NCBI GenBank assembly: GCA_907163375.1 | Contig: CAJQUW010009196.1 | Span: 1 to 64,000, forward strand | Source: Prostheceraeus crozeri | Lineage: Eukaryota > Platyhelminthes > Polycladida > Euryleptidae | Length of the DNA stretch: 64,000 nt | Reading direction: 5' to 3' | In this document: in pieces, positions 31,957-38,929 of the stretch | Numbering within the stretch: position 1 is the stretch's first letter | How the letters are laid out: the number at the start of each line of letters is the position of its first letter | Notes under the pieces: generated by a model | The model's database searches: none | Told to the model about the DNA's origin: nothing | Seen by the model: only the letters and a program-made list of their open reading frames with translations | Translations under genes and position numbers: made by a program

Positions 31957-32844
31957 ATGATGTTACCAAATGTTGGTGGAGGTGCATATATCCCGAATAA
32001 TCGTGAATTAGAAATAGAGATAGAAAATTATATCATGAAAACTGGAGACGTTTTATCTGGTCCATTGCATCTTTCTATTCTTCCGCAACAAAATACAGAG
32101 TTAACAAATAAACAATATGTTGATACACAAATCAATTATTTAAAAGAAAAATATATAAACGATGTTTTGGTTCCACTGATGAATGAATTGAAGTTGCTTA
32201 AACTTAATGACAAATCATTAAACGAAAAATTATTAAAACTTGATAAAGAGGATAGAGAGCTAGAAGCAGATATAGCAAAACTTTTTAAAAAGATTTCTGA
32301 ACAATCAAAAATTTTAATATTACTTTCTTTAAATTTAAAATCTGCTGTAATTAAAAATAAACATCAGATAAAAATGTTAAAAGAACAATTAGAAGATGAA
32401 ATAGAAAATCTACCTGAAAGAATTAAAAAAAATTTAAAGCAGTTACAAACTACATTCCAAAAAAGTGTTGATGAATTGAGTTCTAAAATTACTCAACAAA
32501 TGAAAAAGATGAATAGAATAATAAATGAAGTAAACTCACTTAATCAAAGAGTTGATAAAATGAAAACTCTTAAAATCAATTTAGAAAATGAATTAAAGAA
32601 AAATTTACAAGAAAACTCTAAAGAAAATAAAGAACAGTTAGATTCTGTTAAAAGACAATTAGATGTTCTTAAAATTAAGTTAAATGCTCTTAAAACGGCA
32701 TTGAAGATTAATCAGCAGAAAATGCAAGTTAATAGAAAAGAAATTAAAGTACATCACACGCCGCTTGACGCAATAGATAAAGTGCAACAATCAATTAATA
32801 AAGTTATCTCGAAGTTGTTGTCCATTCACAAACGTAAATCTTGA
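31957..32844 (+). CDS. Fibre-like coiled-coil protein with phage tail-fibre motif
   Basis: 295 residues. Near the N-terminus, residues 27-56 read MKTGDVLSGPLHL...TNKQYVD. This is the K-T-G-D-x-x-S-G-x-L ... N-K-x-Y-V-D signature found in bacteriophage tail-fibre and collar proteins. From about residue 60 to the end the sequence is almost entirely heptad-like Leu/Lys/Glu/Ile helix, consistent with a trimeric coiled-coil stalk. No globular head is apparent. Located between the unknown minus-strand gene and the pVI-like and capsid genes, it is a plausible receptor-binding spike of the virion. The motif is seen; the role is inferred. Confidence 0.65.
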   Translation: MMLPNVGGGAYIPNNRELEIEIENYIMKTGDVLSGPLHLSILPQQNTELTNKQYVDTQINYLKEKYINDVLVPLMNELKLLKLNDKSLNEKLLKLDKEDRELEADIAKLFKKISEQSKILILLSLNLKSAVIKNKHQIKMLKEQLEDEIENLPERIKKNLKQLQTTFQKSVDELSSKITQQMKKMNRIINEVNSLNQRVDKMKTLKINLENELKKNLQENSKENKEQLDSVKRQLDVLKIKLNALKTALKINQQKMQVNRKEIKVHHTPLDAIDKVQQSINKVISKLLSIHKRKS

Positions 32845-32846
32845 TC

Positions 32847-32904
32847 GGAGCGAAGCTCCTCAGGTTACTAGCCGATCAGACCAAAGGTCCTCAGGTTACT
32901 AACC
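32847..32904 (+). terminator. Four-hairpin cluster after fibre-like gene
   Basis: GGAGCGAAGCTCC, GGTTACTAGCC, GACCAAAGGTC and GGTTACTAACC in sequence, arranged as two repeats of hairpin + CTCA + GGTTACTA(G/A)CC. It starts two bases after the stop codon. Confidence 0.65.
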
Positions 32905-32948
32905 AATCGTAAATATTTTTTCTCAAAAGTCAAATTTAATCCTAAAAA

Positions 32949-33423
32949 ATGCCTATAATTTATAAACACAATCTTAAACATTTTGCTTCAAATCAAAAAA
33001 TTGCTCATGAACCACGTATGAATCCTGTTTATCATTATGATAATAGAGAAACAGTCGGAACACAAAAGTTCCTAGGCACCAGCTGGGATCTTCTCTGGTA
33101 TTGGTAGTATCGTTAACTTAATTAAAAATAATAAAGATTTGATTACATCTGCTGCAAAAGGAGCAGCTGCTATAGGTAGTACAGCTAGTGCAATATCAAA
33201 TGCTGTCAAGTCTCAAAACGAATTAAAACAACTAGAAGCTATTCGTAAACTTAGGAATGATTCCGAAGAACTAAAAAAATTAAAAAAACTTTCAGATGAA
33301 ACAAAGAACAAAATTGCTAACATTGCTGTTGGGGAAACCTTGAGGAGCGGAGCTCCGTCTGATAGTAAACATAATGAAAAAACAATTGAAGAAATAAGAG
33401 GTAATGGTCTAGCAAAATTCTAA
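32949..33423 (+). pseudogene. pVI-like membrane-active minor capsid protein, one frameshift
   Basis: The ATG at 32949 follows CCTAAAAA. The first frame (MPIIYKHNLKHF...) is open to 33107. The second is open from 33076 to 33423, so a frameshift lies at about 33062-33105. The second frame begins with a glycine/isoleucine-rich amphipathic segment (GIFSGIGSIVNLI). It continues ITSAAKGAAAIGSTASAISN and a charged helix. This layout, amphipathic helix then Ala-rich helix, resembles the adenovirus pVI-like lytic proteins described in adintoviruses. A GC hairpin (33344-33356) inside the frame encodes part of LRSGAPSD. Confidence 0.6.
33344..33356 (+). repeat. Hairpin insertion in pVI-like gene (H)
   Basis: GGAGCGGAGCTCC, a perfect 5-bp stem with a 3-base loop. 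It is similar to 32847-32859 and is in frame within the gene. Confidence 0.65.
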
Positions 33424-33516
33424 AATTATATTTTAGTAAAATTTTTTAGTAATTTTTTTAGTAAAAATTTTTTCTGTCTGTGAGAAAAACAAAAAGTCAA
33501 ATTATTTTTTATAAAA

Positions 33517-34851
33517 ATGTCTTCGCTTATCGAAAATAAATTTAGATTAGACGATCCTCCGTTCGTCAGTAATAATCAAAAAAAGAATGACTATATAAGA
33601 GTTGCTATGAATCCCGGATCTTCCAGTAGAGTAAATACTGGAGGTGATTTAATTTTTGAAGTTGATAATCAGCAGAGTTATATATATTTACCTGATTCGT
33701 TTTTACATTGTGAATATTCTTTATATAGTGATGCTAATTTTACAACACCATTACCAGAAACCGATAATATTGCACTAGAGAATATTTTTTTTCCAAGATT
33801 ATTTACACAAATGCGTTTAGATGTTGCAACTCAAAATATAGAAACAATAAGTGATTCTCCAGGTGTAATTGATACAATGCTTAGATTTATAACAATTGGT
33901 GAAAATAATAAAAAGCATGAAATCGAAGGTTGGTTTCCTGATACTAATGATGGTATAATTGTTGATGATTTAACTCACACTGGAACAGATGCAGCAGGAA
34001 TTGCGAAAGATGTAGAAAATATTGCAAAACATTTAAATAAAACAAATAATGATGCATATAAAGAAAGACGTGAATTTAACAAGAAAAGTAAACAGACAGT
34101 AAATTGGTCATTGTCTCCATTATTCGGATATTTAGATTATGACAAAATATCATATCAATTAAAATTTAAATTAATAATTCATCGTACAGCAAATAATGAA
34201 TTAATATTTTTTGGTGAGACTGGAAAAAAAGCATATTTAAAAATTGATAGACTTGAATGGTGGATTAAGCATATTACTCCTAGTTTAGAGATTGAAACAG
34301 CTATTGCAAAAAGATTAAATACTAACAAACCAATTCCAGTAAATTTTCTAAAGCGTACTGCTAGTTCAGTAACTTTTTCCGAACAAAGATTTAACTGGCA
34401 TTTTACTAGAACTGCGAATACTCCAAGATATTTATTGCTAACTTTTCAAAGAAATAATTCTCCAAGTTTTGATAAGAACAATAATCTCTTCCATATTAAT
34501 ACAATTCGAAGTTTACAAGTTTCATTAAATCAAACCCGATATCCAATTGATCCATTAAGATTCGATGATACCAATAATCAATTTATGGAAGGATATGATT
34601 CTTATCGAAATCTTTGTATAGAATTTGGAGTTGAACCACAATTAACTCCTGGAGATTGGAGACATTTATATCCAATTTTCTGTTTCGATTTAAGTGCACA
34701 ATCTAAAGATATTATTAAAAATGGTTGTGATGTAACAATTAATATTGAAAAGAAAGATTCCACAACTTCATTGATTGCTTATGGTTTATTGCTAGAAGAT
34801 GTAAAATATTCTATTGAAATTCTTAATGGAAAGATGACTAGGATAGGCTAA
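33517..34851 (+). CDS. Major capsid protein (double jelly-roll, hexon-like)
   Basis: 444 residues. The ATG follows ATTTTTTATAAAA. The profile is that of a Polinton/adintovirus capsid protein: an N-terminal arm (RLDDPPFVSNNQKKNDYIRV), then two beta-rich halves without membrane segments. Near residue 388 comes the characteristic LYPIFCFDLSAQSKD block, followed by a final strand series ending in ILNGKMTRIG. It would form the hexagonal faces of the icosahedral particle. It lies in the expected cluster with minor capsid genes. The frame is intact. The stop codon lies inside a GGCTAAAGCC hairpin. Confidence 0.8.
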   Translation: MSSLIENKFRLDDPPFVSNNQKKNDYIRVAMNPGSSSRVNTGGDLIFEVDNQQSYIYLPDSFLHCEYSLYSDANFTTPLPETDNIALENIFFPRLFTQMRLDVATQNIETISDSPGVIDTMLRFITIGENNKKHEIEGWFPDTNDGIIVDDLTHTGTDAAGIAKDVENIAKHLNKTNNDAYKERREFNKKSKQTVNWSLSPLFGYLDYDKISYQLKFKLIIHRTANNELIFFGETGKKAYLKIDRLEWWIKHITPSLEIETAIAKRLNTNKPIPVNFLKRTASSVTFSEQRFNWHFTRTANTPRYLLLTFQRNNSPSFDKNNNLFHINTIRSLQVSLNQTRYPIDPLRFDDTNNQFMEGYDSYRNLCIEFGVEPQLTPGDWRHLYPIFCFDLSAQSKDIIKNGCDVTINIEKKDSTTSLIAYGLLLEDVKYSIEILNGKMTRIG

Positions 34852-34867
34852 AGCCCAAGACTTCGTC
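34846..34867 (+). terminator. Double hairpin spanning the capsid gene stop codon
   Basis: GGCTAAAGCC (34846-34855) contains the TAA stop in its loop; GACTTCGTC follows at 34859-34867. Confidence 0.6.
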
Positions 34868-34878
34868 GATTAATTAAT

Positions 34879-35035
34879 TTTTTCATAACTAGCATAGATT
34901 AAAATTTTTGTTAACTTAAAAATTCTTAACTTAAAAATTTTTTCATAACTAGAATAGATTAAAAAAATTCTTAACTTAAAATTTTTTCATAACTAGAATA
35001 GATTGAAATTTTTGATAACTTAAAATTTTTTTATT
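34879..35035 (+). repeat. ~50-bp tandem repeat upstream of pX-like gene
   Basis: Three imperfect units containing TTTTTCATAACTAGAATAGATT and (T)TAACTTAAAAATT. It fills the gap between the capsid and pX-like genes and ends in the TTTTTTTATTAAAAATG start context. Confidence 0.75.
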
Positions 35036-35039
35036 AAAA

Positions 35040-35522
35040 ATGTCGCAACCGAAAAGTAATAATAATAAAACTATTGAATTAAAATTACGTAATATTGTTG
35101 ACAAAAATACCCCTAAAACTATTACGATTAACAAAAAAAAGTATTACATAAATAAACCAATGATAGAGAATATTCAATTACAAGAAGAAAAGAATGGCGG
35201 GATTCTCCCATTAATTCCCCTAATAATAGGTGGCATAGCAGCTGCAGGAAGTGTTGCAGGTGGGACAGCTGGTATTGTCCAAGCAGTAAATAAAAATAAA
35301 TCAGAGAAGGCAGCATTAGAAGAACAAAAACGTCATAATAGAGAGTTAGAGAAAGTTGCTAGGGGTGAAGGAGTAGTAGATAATTTTATTAGTAAATTAA
35401 AATTAGTTGATGAAGGAAAACGAGTTCTTAAAAATATTCTCCACAATGTTGATGATTTAATTGAAATTAAAGAAACTAAAGATGGTTCTGGAATATATCT
35501 AAGTCCTAGTATGATTCGGTAA
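35040..35522 (+). CDS. pX-like virion core protein
   Basis: 160 residues. A basic N-terminal third carries TITINKKKYYINKP. A glycine-rich hydrophobic segment lies at residues 53-83 (GGILPLIPLIIGGIAAAGSV then AGGTAGIV). A charged helix and a tail ending GSGIYLSPSMIR follow. The GG-x-LPLIP-like hydrophobic hairpin is what I recall for adenovirus core protein X homologues in adintoviruses. These are small processed proteins packed with DNA or membrane-active. A protease site after GG is plausible given the adenain-like enzyme encoded nearby. Moderate confidence in the name; the frame is certainly real. Confidence 0.6.
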   Translation: MSQPKSNNNKTIELKLRNIVDKNTPKTITINKKKYYINKPMIENIQLQEEKNGGILPLIPLIIGGIAAAGSVAGGTAGIVQAVNKNKSEKAALEEQKRHNRELEKVARGEGVVDNFISKLKLVDEGKRVLKNILHNVDDLIEIKETKDGSGIYLSPSMIR

Positions 35523-35531
35523 TAACCTCAG

Positions 35532-35572
35532 GACCTTTGGTCCGATCGGCTAAAGCCTCTGAACAAAGTTCC
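35532..35572 (+). terminator. Triple hairpin after pX-like gene
   Basis: GGACCTTTGGTCC, GGCTAAAGCC and GAACAAAGTTC occur in tandem starting ten bases after the stop. A 15-bp T-rich array (TTTTATCTTTTAAAT) then leads into the next gene. Confidence 0.65.
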
Positions 35573-35639
35573 ATTAGGTAAAACATTTATTTTATCTTTT
35601 AAATTTTTTTTATCTTTTAAATTTTTTTTATCTTTTAAA

Positions 35640-36989
35640 ATGAATTCTACAAATTCCGAAAATTTAATTAAATTAAAAATTTCTAATTTAGATTTATTGA
35701 ATTATCTATTAAACAAAAATGAAAACTCAAATTGTCAGCATATTGGAGGTGACAAGAACAAAGTTCCATACCACTTCGGTGGTGATATACAAAAAACATT
35801 AGAAAACTTTCCTGGCTTTATTTGGAGTAAATATTCGAAAGAAAAACATCTTCCTGGTCATTCATATACCGGTCCAGGAACTCGATTAGATATAAGACTA
35901 GATGAGAATAATAATCCGAAACCAGGTGAAGAACCAATAAATAGAGTAGATGCCGCAGCTTACAGGCATGATTTAGCTTATCGAAATCATGATCTAAGTT
36001 CTCGACATGCAGCTGATAAGAAAATGATTCAAGAATTGGATAGTATTCAAAATCCAACATTTAGAGAAAAAATTGAAAGAATGTTTGTTAAGAAAGCTTT
36101 ACAAGCTAAAATATTATTCGGACAGGGTTTAAATGAAACTAATAACTCTGAGAGCAACGCTCGAACCTACGCGTCCGAAATGTCGAATGACCCAAGCCGC
36201 TATGCGTCTGAAATTCATAAAGAATACAGAAGGCCTAAATATTTATTGAAAGTAAAAGTATTTAATAAAGATGATATTTGGAGTGCTGATCTTATTCATA
36301 TGCCGAATGAAAGGGACTACAAATACGCATTGACCGTTATAGATTTATATACACGATATGCTTGGGTAAAGCCTTTAAAAAATAAAAGTGGTCTATCAGT
36401 TAAATATGCGTTTGAAGAAATCTTTAAAGAAAGTAATAGAAAGCCAAGGAAATTGTTTGTTGATAAAGGGTCGGAATTTTATAACAGAAACGTTCAGCCA
36501 CTATTTGAAACTGTTTATTCAACTGAAAACGCAGGAAAAGCTGTAGTGATAGAAAGATTCAATCGGACGTTAAAAAATAAATTATTCAAGAAATTTACTG
36601 AGCAAAGAAATCAGAAATGGTTGAAGATATTACCAGGAATTGTAGAAGAGTACAATAATAAAGTTCATTCTGGTATTGAAGAAACTCCAAAGAATGCTTC
36701 TGTCGACCCTGATTTGATAAGAAAAAAAATATTCGAGAATAATAACTTGAATGAGAGTAATCCGAATTTGCAGAAACTTAAGCCGAAATTTAAAATTGGA
36801 GATAGAGTTAGAATATTTAAATATAAGAATAAATTTGAAAAAGGCTTCGTCGGATACTGGACGAAAGAGATATTTGAAATTTCTAAAATAAATCAAAGTT
36901 ATCCGATTACTTACGAAATCAAAGATTTAGATGATGAAGATATCAGAGGCCGATTTTATCAAAATGAATTACAACGAAGTGATTTTTAA
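35640..36989 (+). CDS. Phospholipase A2-like domain fused to retroviral-type integrase
   Basis: 449 residues in one frame. Residues ~43-160 are a parvovirus VP1-type PLA2: FPGF, the calcium loop YTGPG (76-80), P-x-N-x-x-D-AAA, and the catalytic H110-D111 with Y114 (AAAYRHDLAYRNHD). Residues ~195-449 are a Polinton integrase: W-S-A-D217, FVD275-KGSEF and E305 in VIERFNRT. A C-terminal chromo-like GDRVRIFKY...FEKGFVGYWT follows. The second D to E spacing is 29 residues, shorter than the usual ~35, pointing to a small deletion between them. The two domains are normally separate proteins. The join is a GC-rich linker (SNARTYASEMSNDPSRYASE) containing a small hairpin. PLA2 would breach membranes at entry; the integrase would insert the element. 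Confidence 0.85.
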   Translation: MNSTNSENLIKLKISNLDLLNYLLNKNENSNCQHIGGDKNKVPYHFGGDIQKTLENFPGFIWSKYSKEKHLPGHSYTGPGTRLDIRLDENNNPKPGEEPINRVDAAAYRHDLAYRNHDLSSRHAADKKMIQELDSIQNPTFREKIERMFVKKALQAKILFGQGLNETNNSESNARTYASEMSNDPSRYASEIHKEYRRPKYLLKVKVFNKDDIWSADLIHMPNERDYKYALTVIDLYTRYAWVKPLKNKSGLSVKYAFEEIFKESNRKPRKLFVDKGSEFYNRNVQPLFETVYSTENAGKAVVIERFNRTLKNKLFKKFTEQRNQKWLKILPGIVEEYNNKVHSGIEETPKNASVDPDLIRKKIFENNNLNESNPNLQKLKPKFKIGDRVRIFKYKNKFEKGFVGYWTKEIFEISKINQSYPITYEIKDLDDEDIRGRFYQNELQRSDF

Positions 36990-37072
36990 TTATCATTATT
37001 ATTATTATTGGAACTAACGTTTCGGGAATGAAATTCCCTTGTTAGGCGTAGCCATAGAACCTACGGTTCGTT
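36990..37072. terminator. Hairpin cluster between convergent integrase and protease genes, including element A4
   Basis: GGGAATGAAATTCCC (37024-37038) is followed by A-family element 37043-37072 (GGCGTAGCC + GAACCTACGGTTC). A4 provides the last codons (NEP) and stop of the minus-strand protease. A GGAACTAACGTTTC stem-like sequence precedes. The position suits a shared 3' end. Confidence 0.65.
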
Positions 37073-37518
37073 CAATTCTAACATTATATCTAGAAATGGT
37101 ACTCCTTTTTGTAATTTGTACAAAACGTATAAACATAATTGTCCACAATAGGTAGTGCCTGGTGTTTGAATTTGAAACGTATTGTATGTTCCCGTTCCAA
37201 GTAATTCTGTTACTTCATTTGTAGGGGGCAAACCGTATGAATCAAAATAATAGTTCTGCTGATGATTTTTAACGCCTGCTGACCAATGTACGCCTTTTTG
37301 GTCTGAAGTGTGAAGATTGGTTACGAAATTTACAGTTATTGATGGAACTTTGTTCCGGGAACTGAAGGTTCCTGTTGGCTTATTTTTTAGGAATTGTAAT
37401 TCGTCTCTCATTAGAACATGAAAATTCTTTATTCCTAATTCATTTGCAATTTTCTTTAGGTCGAAAATTGTCGTAGTTTGCGTTCCATATAATTTTAAAA
37501 CTCATTTATGTTGTTCAT
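37061..37518 (-). pseudogene. Adenain-like cysteine protease, one frameshift
   Basis: The start ATG at 37518 sits in TTTTTTTATTATAAAATG. After seven codons the frame stops, and the true frame resumes within a run of A/T at about 37495-37505, then stays open to 37061. Catalytic residues of the adenovirus protease family are visible: H in VHWSAGV, D in YYFDSYGLPP and C in TYCGQLCLYVLYKL. Length (~150 residues) is shorter than adenain but usual for Polintons. It would mature capsid and core precursors. A double hairpin (37344-37372) is inserted in frame ahead of the histidine block, encoding GTFSSRNKVPS. Confidence 0.8.
37344..37372 (-). repeat. Double-hairpin insertion in protease gene (J)
   Basis: GGAACTTTGTTCC and GGAACTGAAGGTTCC separated by one base, in frame. 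Confidence 0.7.
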
Positions 37519-37640
37519 TTTATAATAAAAAAATTTCTTAAGGGACCCCTAGAAGTTAGAAGGGAGGGGGTAGTAGAGCTACGTTCATATGATATTGAAG
37601 GATATATTCTTGCGGCTTCTTCCACTTTTGTTTCATCCAT
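37515..37640 (-). pseudogene. Orphan 41-codon ORF from terminal repeat leader
   Basis: It starts with the same MDETKVEE leader as the first Polinton gene because it begins inside the right terminal inverted repeat. It then diverges and stops at a TGA that overlaps the protease start as ATGA. The matching gene body is absent, so it is either a leftover of the repeat or a short upstream ORF of the protease transcript. Confidence 0.6.
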
Positions 37641-38144
37641 TTTTAAAGAAATATTTTTAGTCACATGATATATTTTGAAAACCTGAAAGATGGATAAAAT
37701 TCATGAATTTGAAATTCTCAACTTTTATGATTTTTGGTGTCCTTGAACGGTCATGATTTAAGCAATGAAAATTGTAATTCTCAAATTTTGAGATTCTTAA
37801 CTTTTATGATTTTTTCGCTGTCCTGGAACGGTCATGATTTTGGGGGTGAAAATTGTAATTCTCAAATTTGAGATTTTGAAAAATTTGAAAATTGGGTATT
37901 TTTAAAAACGCCCACATTTATGAATTTAGGTCTTCATTACCTGAAAAAGGGTTCAAATTCATGAATTTATGTCGTTTTTAAAAATGTCATTTTTTGAAGA
38001 AATGGTACTTTTTGAATGGACTAAATTCATGTATTTAAGTCTTAATAACCTGAAAAAGGGTTCAAATTCATGAATTTATGTCGTTTTTAAAGATACTATT
38101 TTTTGAATTTTACGGTGTCCTGGAACGGTCTTTTGCCCATTACT
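37572..38144 (-). repeat. Polinton right terminal inverted repeat
   Basis: Matches 21966-22539 inverted, ends CCCATTACT, and contains the same internal repeats. A few substitutions and short indels distinguish the arms. Confidence 0.9.
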
Positions 38145-38150
38145 TAGGTC
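38145..38150 (+). repeat. Polinton target-site duplication, right
   Basis: TAGGTC, identical to 21960-21965. Confidence 0.95.
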
Positions 38151-38493
38151 TTTCAGATTTAGTCGAAGAGAAATACGATGGTAATTCCGGAAAAACAGAC
38201 GGCACAGCGCCGGATTTCAATCTTCGCAGTAGTTTCTTTCGACGTTCACCGAACTTTTGAAACCTACTCTTGTTCGAGTCCGTGATATCAGTTAAAAAGT
38301 CCGATTCCTTGAAATGACGTGAGCACAATCGTGAATACTTGGTCGGCACAAAGTTTTCACGAGATAGCCGTCGAAGCCATAGTTTCAGAATCTGAGGATT
38401 CTCCAGAGGAAATCGATGCAAAGTTGCAGTCGTATTTTCTAACTCCGAGTCGTATCGCGTTTTGCAGCCCACTGCACAACACTTGTAAGGCAT
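38145..38493 (-). pseudogene. THAP exon of copy 2, 5' part with the zinc-binding domain
   Basis: From the ATG at 38493 it encodes the complete THAP domain (MPYKCCAVGC ... CSRHF ... AVPSVFPELP). It runs into the Polinton after STKSER. One residue upstream of the preferred start differs from copy 1. The DNA-binding module is intact but cut off from its partner exon. Confidence 0.85.
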
Positions 38494-38773
38494 TACGGCG
38501 TTGAATAAAGTGTGAAACAGTGAATCTGCTAACTGTGCATTTCGCTCACAGATGATGTAATTTAAGGGAAACATGTGGTGAATCATCTATTCAGCTTCCG
38601 ATCCTAACGCCTTTTACTTAATGTGCTGACCAGCGAGCAATTATCATCAAGCGAGCCAAAACCTCTCCTCTGTTCAGCCATGGAATCCATGGTTCAGCCA
38701 GCCTCTCATCGTCCAGCGAGAGGAAGAAATTTAGGGAGTGTCCATTCCAGGTGTTATTATCTAGAATTCCATG

Positions 38774-38924
38774 GTACTGCGTGATTACTTATATAAATGG
38801 AAATGGTGTATATGTCTACTTTTTCTCATATGAGCTTCTAATCGCTTTTATCAATGAATAATTGCCGCGACTTTAATAGTATCCGCCAACTTCTTGCCGA
38901 AGTATTTTTTAGACAAAAAATACA
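38774..38924. other. Short non-coding gap
   Basis: Nothing recognised between the P-like element and the gypsy target duplication. Confidence 0.4.
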
Positions 38925-38929
38925 CCCCA

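Larger units (their letters stand above)
21966..38144. mobile_element. Polinton/Maverick (adintovirus-like) endogenous element, 16,179 bp
   Basis: It is bounded by ~574-bp inverted repeats starting AGTAATGGGCAAAAGACC and by a 6-bp duplication, both classical for Polintons. Gene order left to right (arrows give strand) is: unknown membrane protein >, unknown conserved >, penton-like >, ATPase >, < PolB, < unknown, fibre-like >, pVI-like >, MCP >, pX-like >, PLA2-integrase >, < protease. Composition is strikingly AT-rich against both flanks. Co-presence of protein-primed PolB, retroviral-type integrase, adenain-like protease, packaging ATPase and capsid genes defines the group. Four genes carry frameshifts and one an internal stop, so the copy is not intact as read. 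Confidence 0.95.
19556..38773 (-). mobile_element. P-like (THAP) transposon copy 2, inverted, interrupted by Polinton
   Basis: Nearly identical to 10175-13207 in reverse orientation. Its two parts are 19556-21965 and 38145 (or 38151)-38773, with the Polinton between. Removing the Polinton and one TAGGTC leaves exactly 3033 bp, the length of copy 1. The flanking octamers GTACTACC (19548-19555) and GTACTGCG (38774-38781) agree at six of eight positions and look like a decayed target duplication. Coding differences from copy 1 are few, such as N/D, A/S and V/I substitutions. Confidence 0.92.

Noticed and set aside
21966-38144. A parvovirus or bidnavirus insertion, based on the PLA2 domain and protein-primed PolB
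   Set aside because: Integrase, adenain-like protease, packaging ATPase, double-jelly-roll capsid protein, 6-bp duplication and AG-starting long TIRs together define a Polinton.
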